Source: Brachyspira suanatina (GTDB lineage: Bacteria; Spirochaetota; Brachyspiria; Brachyspirales; Brachyspiraceae). Taken from it: a DNA stretch of 64,000 nt. How positions within the stretch are numbered: position 1 is the first letter of the stretch; every line of letters starts with the position of its first letter. The translations under genes were made by a program, and so were the position numbers. The stretch spans positions 369,838 through 433,837 of the forward strand of contig NZ_CVLB01000003.1 in the NCBI RefSeq assembly GCF_001049755.1, read 5' to 3'. The notes beneath the pieces were generated by a model. It made no database searches. It saw only the letters and a list, made by a program, of their open reading frames with translations, and was not told where the DNA came from. Of this stretch, positions 58,796 through 64,000 are shown piece after piece.

Positions 58796-59352
58796 TTTAG
58801 AATTATACTTTATAAAAACTATATATCAAGTGCTTTAAATATAATAAAATTTTGGAAGCAGTTATAATAACATTAAAAACAAAAAAGTAAATTAGTATAT
58901 ACTGAAACGATTTCATTTTGCCGACTACTACACATTATATAATTATTATCAACTTTTTTGCCGCACAAAAAAGTTGCTGCCACAGGCACGCTTCGCGAAA
59001 ACGCAATTACTAAAACTTATATTAAAAATATATGTATTAAATGTAGGGTATAACCTAGATTTAGATTAAAAATGCAGTTTTTTTGGTTCTCGCCGCAGGC
59101 GGGCTTCGCCTTATACCAATAAAAGAACTGGGGTCTGGGGCAAAGCCCCAGATATAAAAACAAAAATAAATTTTTTAAATTTTAAATATTTGCTTGGCTT
59201 TGCCCCCGCGGGAGCGTACCCGTAGGGTAACCCCACTTCTTTTGCGACCTAAGGAAGTGCCTGTGGTATTGACACAGGCGAATCCCGCCTACGGCGAGAA
59301 CAAATATCCTCGACAAGCTCGGATACGCTTTCGCGAAAGGCTGCATTTTTAT
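58796..59352. repeat. GC-rich intergenic repeat family, locus 2
   Basis: This region is far richer in G and C than its surroundings. It contains the hairpin at 58950-58976, a block at 59041-59160 starting near TAGGGTATAACCTAGATTT and including GGTTCTCGCCGCAGGCGGG and TATACCAATAAAAGAACT, and an inverted counterpart at 59190-59350. That counterpart includes GTGGTATTGACACAGGC and ATCCCGCCTACGGCGAGAAC. A minus-strand ORF at 59182-59397 is repeat sequence and is rejected. Confidence 0.8.
58950..58976. repeat. Hairpin with GCCGC loop core
   Basis: A 10-bp perfect stem (58950-58959 with 58967-58976) and the loop GCCGCAC. It is related to the hairpins at 18651 and 50919. Confidence 0.8.
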
Positions 59353-59406
59353 ATATTTATATAGGTAAGTCATAAATAGATAAGAAAATACTTTCAAAAT
59401 ATTTAA

Positions 59407-59502
59407 TTAATAAATAATCTCAAGCCACTTTTCAAATTTTCTAAAAGCTTGAATAGTCTGCTGATGATATTTTATAAGTATTTGCCTAAGAAGAAGTAAA
59501 AA
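59407..59502 (-). pseudogene. Remnant of the 3' end of a pentapeptide-repeat membrane protein gene
   Basis: Read on the minus strand, this fragment encodes RQILIKYHQQTIQAFRKFEKW before a stop. The end of the intact gene at 60039 encodes GKILFWYGSVQTVQAFRKFAK. The nucleotide match is also visible directly: TTTTCTAAAAGCTTGAATAGTCTG against TTTCCTAAAAGCCTGAACAGTCTG over their shared parts. Only about 30 codons survive, with no start. It places a second, degraded copy of that gene directly upstream of hicBA. Confidence 0.75.
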
Positions 59503-59570
59503 TTAATGAGTATAATTGCATAATCATCAAAAAACTATATAATAAAAAAATCTTATAAATAGGATTTTAT

Positions 59571-59807
59571 ATGTCTAAATATGATTTTAACATTATTATA
59601 GAGCAAGATGAAGACGGAATGTATATAGCAACAGTGCCTGCATTAAAAAGCTGCTATACTCAGGCAAAATCAATAGATGAGCTATACATAAGAATAAAAG
59701 AAGTTATAGAGCTTTGTCTTGAAGTTGAAGAAGAACATAACTATTTGAAAGATAATTATAAATATAATAAACTTATAAAGGCTGACAAGGTAGAAGTTAG
59801 CATATGA
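59571..59807 (+). CDS. hicB: HicB-like antitoxin
   Basis: A 78-residue HicB-type partial RNase-H-like fold. FNIIIEQDEDGMYIATVPALKSCYTQAKSIDELYIRIKEVIELCLE is the hallmark sequence. No DNA-binding C-terminal domain is visible, so operon autoregulation would need another factor. AGGA lies nine bases before the ATG. The gene order is antitoxin first, and its stop overlaps hicA by four bases (ATGA). Confidence 0.9.
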   Translation: MSKYDFNIIIEQDEDGMYIATVPALKSCYTQAKSIDELYIRIKEVIELCLEVEEEHNYLKDNYKYNKLIKADKVEVSI

Positions 59808-60034
59808 GCAAATTGTCTATATGTGATTCAAAAACTATGATAAAAATTCTTATGCTATTAGGTTTCAAAGAATTAAGGCAAAAAGGAAGTCATAAATTTT
59901 TTATTAATGATATTGGTCTTACTACTGTTATACCTGTTCATAATGAAGATTTAACAAGAGGTTTAATCAGAAAAATTTTCAAAGACATAAATATCACTAT
60001 AGATGAATACGAAAAATTAAAAAAATCAATTTGA
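59804..60034 (+). CDS. hicA: HicA-like mRNA interferase toxin
   Basis: A 76-residue double-stranded-RNA-binding-like fold. MLLGFKELRQKGSHKFFINDIGLTTVIPVHNEDLTRGLIRKIFKD contains the catalytic His30 in GSHKFF and the conserved PxH-LxxGLIRKI pattern. It is a little longer at the N-terminus than the usual 60 residues. It cleaves mRNA when HicB is lost. ATGA overlap with hicB. It converges on the pentapeptide gene with only four bases between stops. Confidence 0.92.
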   Translation: MSKLSICDSKTMIKILMLLGFKELRQKGSHKFFINDIGLTTVIPVHNEDLTRGLIRKIFKDINITIDEYEKLKKSI

Positions 60035-60038
60035 TTTA

Positions 60039-61409
60039 TCAAGCCCCTTTAGCAAATTTCCTAAAAGCCTGAACAGTCTGCACCGAGCCGTACCAAAATA
60101 AAATCTTGCCTAAAAAATAAACTAAAACTCCGAATATTTTTAAAAATAAATTCAGTTTAGAAGCAGCATATTTTATTATAAGGCTGTAGTCAGTAGGTAT
60201 GAAATATTTTATTAATTCTGGAAATAGATTTCTATAGTATAGGCGTATTATATTAGAATCAGTCAAATCAGGAATATAAAAAACAATAAAACAAATAATA
60301 GTTATTGATATAGTCATAAATAAGGCCTTAACCCAATTCTGCCCATTGTTGCTGTATAAAGAACTTAAATATATTGAGGCTATATCTCCAACAATTTTAT
60401 ATAATTCTTTTATTTTTTTACTAAACGAATATTCTTTATTTTGTATAATGTCTTTTGCTGATTTCATTAAATCATATTTATGACATTCAATTTCTTTAGC
60501 CTTATATTGTAAAGCGTCAATAGCATTATTTGCGGCATAGGCTTGCTGTTTAAGAAATAAAGCACTTTCACGGTTAGCGAATTTATGCACTTTGAAATTA
60601 ACAGGATTGATTAAGCCTCCATTAATAATAGAACCTTTAAAATCTACTTCTTCTGCTTCAATATTTCTTAATTCTATTTCTCCATTTATTATAGTGTTTT
60701 TTATATTTATATTATTTATATTTTTATTTGATAAATCTATATACAGTTTTGAGTTTAAATCTTTAAATTTTATATCATTAAAATATAATTTAGTAAGTAA
60801 ATACTTTATATTTTTTAAATATATATTATTAAAAGTCAATTCTGAAAAACTAATTTCTTTATAAAAAGTAGTAAATTCAAAAGTTGCATAATTAAAGCTC
60901 AATTCTGAAAAATTAATTTTTTCATAAAAAATAGATGATTTAAAATTAACTAATTTTTCGAAAGTAGTTCCCAAAAAATATATATTATGATTAAATTTAC
61001 ATAGATAAAAATCCACATCCTGTTTAAATATACATATAGAAAAAAACGCATCGTGATTAAACAATAAGTTTGTGCAGTTTATTTTTATTTCTATGATATT
61101 ATTATATTGATTAAGCAATTCATAAAATATACTAGAAATATTAAACTCAAAATTAATTATGATACTTTCTAAAGAATTATTATTAGATAATTCTTTTTTA
61201 CCTATATTAAGTACTAATATATTTTGTATTTTTTCTATGTTTATTAAATTATCTTTTATTTTATTGAATTGTTCTTCTGATGTTTTATTAATTTCTTCTA
61301 TTTGTTGGAATAAATCCCATTTAAGCCAATCAATTAATTCTTTTTCTGTATTATATTTAGTAGGCTGTTTTTTAAATTTTTTTAAATTATTAACATTTAA
61401 ATTAGTCAT
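60039..61409 (-). CDS. Pentapeptide-repeat-like membrane protein
   Basis: Residues about 90-270 form degenerate pentapeptide repeats (runs such as SELSFNYATFEFTTF and NFSELSFNYATF, in the A(D/N)LXX style with F at the centre). A linker follows with FANRESALFLKQQAYAANNAIDALQYKAKE and then two to three membrane helices at about 365-445. The linker pattern resembles other pentapeptide proteins with a C-terminal ion-channel-like end. Function unknown; some relatives sit in defence or toxin loci. A 30-codon relic of a second copy lies beyond hicBA. Confidence 0.8.
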   Translation of the reverse strand: MTNLNVNNLKKFKKQPTKYNTEKELIDWLKWDLFQQIEEINKTSEEQFNKIKDNLINIEKIQNILVLNIGKKELSNNNSLESIIINFEFNISSIFYELLNQYNNIIEIKINCTNLLFNHDAFFSICIFKQDVDFYLCKFNHNIYFLGTTFEKLVNFKSSIFYEKINFSELSFNYATFEFTTFYKEISFSELTFNNIYLKNIKYLLTKLYFNDIKFKDLNSKLYIDLSNKNINNINIKNTIINGEIELRNIEAEEVDFKGSIINGGLINPVNFKVHKFANRESALFLKQQAYAANNAIDALQYKAKEIECHKYDLMKSAKDIIQNKEYSFSKKIKELYKIVGDIASIYLSSLYSNNGQNWVKALFMTISITIICFIVFYIPDLTDSNIIRLYYRNLFPELIKYFIPTDYSLIIKYAASKLNLFLKIFGVLVYFLGKILFWYGSVQTVQAFRKFAKGA

Positions 61410-61489
61410 AAAAAACTCTTAAAAATTATAATTCAATTATAAACCAAATATATAAATCATCAACAATATATAAGATGATATTCAGTAAT

Positions 61490-61562
61490 TGCAGTTCTTT
61501 TGCTTCTTTTATACCAATAAAAGAAGTTGGGGTGTGGGGGCAAAGCCACCGCAACTAAAATC
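61490..61562. repeat. GC-rich intergenic repeat family, locus 3 (short)
   Basis: It includes GCAGTTCTTTTGCTTCTTTT, then ATACCAATAAAAGAA and GGGGGCAAAGCC, which match the block at about 59100-59150. A 9-bp hairpin (CTTCTTTTA with TAAAAGAAG) surrounds TACCA. The remaining sequence from 61410 to the tRNA is AT-rich with no gene. Confidence 0.75.
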
Positions 61563-61663
61563 ACTCCTTAAAAAACAAGTTAATGCACTTTAAGCCATAA
61601 AATATTTTAAATTATTTGGTATGCAAATGTTAAAACTTATAATTAATAAAGAAAACAAATAGA

Positions 61664-61692
61664 TTGACTTTTAATTAAAATTAATTTAAGAT
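61664..61692 (+). promoter_or_regulatory. Likely promoter of the tRNA-Ala gene
   Basis: TTGACT (61664-61669), a 17-base spacer and TAAGAT (61687-61692), 19 bases before the tRNA 5' end. Confidence 0.65.
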
Positions 61693-61711
61693 ATTTAAAT
61701 CTTAATAAAAA

Positions 61712-61785
61712 GGGGATATAGCTCAGTTTGGGAGAGCATCACAATGGCATTGTGAGGGTCGTGGGTTCGAGCCCCATTATCTCCA
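61712..61785 (+). tRNA. tRNA-Ala (anticodon GGC)
   Basis: All four arms fold. The acceptor is 7 bp and includes the G3-U70 pair that identifies alanine tRNAs; the D arm is GCTC/GAGC. The anticodon stem TCACA/TGTGA holds loop ATGGCAT with anticodon GGC, and the T arm GTGGG/CCCAT has loop TTCGAGC. The discriminator is A and the 3' CCA is not encoded. 74 bases; it would decode GCC and GCU codons. Confidence 0.96.
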
Positions 61786-61869
61786 ATTTTTTCATTGTTT
61801 AGTTATCAAAATCTTAAATTATTAAATCTGCTTTTTATTTGTAATATAAAATTTAATAGTAGTTAAAAT

Positions 61870-61908
61870 AAAAAAGTACAAACATAATATTTATGCCTGT
61901 ACTTTTAT
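61870..61908 (-). terminator. Terminator of the PepSY-like gene
   Basis: A 14-base inverted repeat with a two-base mismatch (61872-61885 with 61893-61906), read on the minus strand into TTTTTATTTT. It could also end plus-strand transcription past the tRNA. Confidence 0.8.
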
Positions 61909-61925
61909 TTTATAGGTTTTTAAAA

Positions 61926-62345
61926 TTAACCTCTTCCTTTTTTAGTGATATTGCCTTCAAAATCTACAACTATTTTTCTTCTGCTTTTGAACTCTATACT
62001 ATAATCTTTTCTATTTTTCTTTATACTTATAATTTTTTCATCAGGAAATTCTTTTTTAATAGCATTTTTAATATTATCTTCTATATAGTCTATAGAAATT
62101 TCTTCTCCGCCTCCGCTTATACTTTTCCATTCACCATTATAATTGACATATATTTTAAGGCCGCCTTTGAATATTAAAGTGTAAGAACCTCCCATTTCAG
62201 TTGCTCTGTATAAATAATAATCGGCAAAATATTTGTCGGCAAATGCTATAGCAGCATCAGGTACTTCACTTAAAGCTACAGAACCGCAGTAAGCATATAC
62301 TGATAGTACAGATAAGGTTAATATTGTATATATTATTTTTCTCAT
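61926..62345 (-). CDS. Secreted PepSY-like (DUF2874-type) protein
   Basis: A signal peptide (MRKIIYTILTLSVLSVYAYCG) is followed by two PepSY-like half-repeats: VPDAAIAFADKYFADYYLYRATEMGGSYTLIFKGG and IKNAIKKEFPDEKIISIKKNRKDYSIEFKSRRKIVVDFEGNI. This 'BLIP-like' arrangement is common in Bacteroidetes and Brachyspira periplasmic proteins. GGAGG lies six bases before the second ATG (62345); the first ATG three bases upstream is also possible. Periplasmic, function unknown. Confidence 0.85.
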   Translation of the reverse strand: MRKIIYTILTLSVLSVYAYCGSVALSEVPDAAIAFADKYFADYYLYRATEMGGSYTLIFKGGLKIYVNYNGEWKSISGGGEEISIDYIEDNIKNAIKKEFPDEKIISIKKNRKDYSIEFKSRRKIVVDFEGNITKKGRG

Positions 62346-62405
62346 CATAACCCTCCTTAAATTATTAGAGTAAATTATATATTATAAATAAAATACTACA
62401 AGTTA

Positions 62406-63517
62406 TTAAAATTTAACATTTCCAGCAATATAGTATCTTCCGTCTGTAGAACCTTGGAAACCTACATTAAATTCGCTAGGACCTGCTTTGAATTTACCAA
62501 ATATAGCATATTCTAAATATATTTTAGCATCTTTATCTTTTATATGAACCATTTCTCTTAAAGCAATGTTTAACATATGCCATTCAAATCCCTGTTCCAA
62601 GCGTACATAATGAGCATCATTCTCTCTCCAAGTATATTCAGCAATAGCATTAAGCCACATAGTTTCATTCATAAGAGGGAATCTAAATGTTGCAGATGCC
62701 TGAACCAACGATTCAAATAAACTTATATGATAACTCTGAGGCTCCATTCTGTTTTCATGTTCATATAAGAATCTAAATTCAATATTAGGTATATTAAATC
62801 TTAATAAAAAAGCCTTAGGTATGCTATGTCTGAAATCTCCCTGAGAATATGCTATCTCATAATGATTTCCGATGAATCCCACTCTTATTCCAGGTCCATT
62901 TAATACTTGAGGTATATAATAATCTGGTGTATCAATATTTGCAGGATTTAATGTGGTATCATAATAATGAGGCATAAGCATAAAAGTAGTAGTGTTAATA
63001 TCGAATGTTGCTCTGCCTCTAGCAGAAATTAATATTCTATCAACAAATATAGCCTGCACACCTCCGTCATAAAGTCCTGCATTTCCTTTTATGTATCCAT
63101 AATTAATATCTGGATTATGAGTGTCAAAATATCCGTATGCAGTTATAAATCCTGTAAATTGTATATAGTTATTATGGAAAGTTTGACCAATAGTTGCAAA
63201 AGTATCCCTTAAATTAAAAGTGTTAGTATGAGCGGCATAAGAAAAAGTAGTAGTGAGATGAAACTCTATAGGATATTTTTGAAAGAAATTTAAATTTGTA
63301 TCATTAGGATTTGGAAGTCTTCTTTTATAATCATCTCTGAAATAATCTGGTTTTATATATTGAGGAAGTTCATTATTTCCTTCTCTTCCTATAAACATAT
63401 CAAATGCATTTGGAAGCGGCGGCATTATTGCATTTGTATATTTTTCTTGGCATTTAACAAACAAGATAATAATAAGAATGCGATAAAGGTTATCACAATT
63501 TTTATATAGTTATTCAT
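62406..63517 (-). pseudogene. Outer-membrane beta-barrel protein gene with a frameshift after the signal peptide
   Basis: AGGA followed by the ATG at 63517 begins a signal peptide MNNYIKIVITFIAFLLLSC that reads on to LLNAKKNIQMQ and a stop. In the next frame the mature protein begins at the same point (QEKYTNAIMPPLPNAFDMFIG) and continues for about 340 residues. Alternating aromatic strands and the C-terminal KF are typical of a barrel. A single missing base in the GCCAAG stretch near 63451 accounts for the break: the LLNA|QEK join would be a normal signal-peptidase site. The downstream frame alone has no ribosome-binding site and no export signal. It may be a true null, a phase state or an assembly error. 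Confidence 0.85.
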
Positions 63518-63612
63518 AGATAATCCTAAAATAAAATTATCAGCTATGATAATTTAAATTGTACAAAAAGTAAAGATTTTTTTGTAAATAAAATTTCATA
63601 GCTGATAAGATA

Positions 63613-64000
63613 TTAATCCATTTTGAAGAAAGTCATTATGCTTTTTAAGTTTTCTGATTGTTCTAATAATTCTCTAGCGTAGTTTGTAGTTTCATCAACT
63701 AAAGCAGCATTTTGCTGAGTTATACCGTCTATTTTAGATACAGCTATATTTACCTGATCCACACCTGTTTGCTGTTCTACTGCTGTTGTGCTTATCTCCT
63801 GCATTATCTTTGCTGTACCATCTATTTTAGATTGTATATCATTAAATATAGATTGTGATTCTCTGGCAGTTTCAGCAGATTTATTAATTTTTTCATAAAT
63901 ATTTTCTATAAGTAATGTTATGTCTTTAGCTGATGATTGAGAGTTTTGCGCTAAGTTTCTAACCTCAGAAGCTACAACAGCAAAACCTCTTCCCTGATCT
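63613..64000 (-). CDS. Methyl-accepting chemotaxis protein, C-terminal part (5' end outside window)
   Basis: Cytoplasmic signalling domain of a receptor acting through CheW and CheA. From the window edge the frame reads DQGRGFAVVASEVRNLAQNS, the conserved hairpin tip, then descending coiled coil with methylation-region-like glutamates. It ends QNAALVDETTNYARELLEQSENLKSIMTFFKMD. No CheR-docking pentapeptide is at the C-terminus. The sensor and membrane parts lie beyond 64000. Confidence 0.95.
   Translation of the reverse strand, partial: DQGRGFAVVASEVRNLAQNSQSSAKDITLLIENIYEKINKSAETARESQSIFNDIQSKIDGTAKIMQEISTTAVEQQTGVDQVNIAVSKIDGITQQNAALVDETTNYARELLEQSENLKSIMTFFKMD

Noticed and set aside
59182..59397. 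Minus-strand ORF of 71 codons
   Set aside because: Same reason: it lies in the GC-rich repeat block and has no ribosome-binding site or family pattern.

Overview
The window looks like a chromosomal segment of a Brachyspira-type spirochaete. Four things point there: very AT-rich DNA, a V-type ATPase operon in the spirochaetal order E-DUF2764-A-B-D-I-K, many short spirochaete-style lipoproteins, and butyrate-type acyl-CoA metabolism. A complete tryptophanase gene suggests an indole-positive species such as B. hyodysenteriae or B. intermedia. That species guess is an inference; no 16S rRNA gene is present.

Layout. 1-6000: 3' end of phosphoglycerate mutase, then a minus-strand group (kdsB, a PTS EIIA, small hypotheticals, a lipoprotein), a (CAAA)8 repeat in a divergent promoter region, and a large DUF2142-like membrane protein. 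6350-13000: enolase with a tandemly duplicated 3' end, two hemerythrins, a sirtuin, the redox repressor Rex, an ankyrin protein. 13000-25300: a UDG-superfamily protein coupled to a small membrane protein, an SMC protein without a recognisable hinge, a lipoprotein, MgtC-like protein, a mannose-type EIIA, two paralogous solute-binding lipoproteins, lepA, DUF3592. 25400-29400: Gfo/Idh/MocA oxidoreductase, a soluble FlaA1/CapD-type sugar dehydratase, hpt. 29600-36200: a six-gene minus-strand operon (CoA-transferase, GntP permease, MaoC hydratase, acyl-CoA dehydrogenase, EtfB, EtfA). Read together, these six could form a closed route that imports a 3-hydroxy short-chain acid, dehydrates it as the CoA ester, reduces it and releases the saturated acid. 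37400-45000: V-ATPase operon. 45200-50600: tryptophanase plus an Na+-dependent amino-acid transporter, DUF1349, DUF1905, dnaX. 51400-58800: rluB, a frameshifted leucine-rich-repeat gene, rluD-type synthase, lspA, hldE kinase, lipoprotein, GNAT, trmD. 59400-64000: a small accessory patch (hicBA toxin-antitoxin, pentapeptide-repeat protein and a remnant of a second copy), tRNA-Ala(GGC), a PepSY-like secreted protein, a frameshifted outer-membrane barrel gene, and the 3' end of a chemotaxis receptor.

The most unusual layer is not protein-coding. Five intergenic regions carry the same mirrored module set: ACGCACG...CGTGCGT hairpin arms flanked by CTTGGGTGGG and AAAGGGTGGG boxes. Each set starts close to a stop codon. 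A second, GC-richer repeat family occurs at about 50.7-51.4 kb, 58.9-59.35 kb and 61.5 kb. The two families share a small hairpin with a GCGGC-core loop whose stem changes by compensatory substitutions. I saw no CRISPR array, transposase, integrase or rRNA. No homology search was available, so family names rest on motif recognition.
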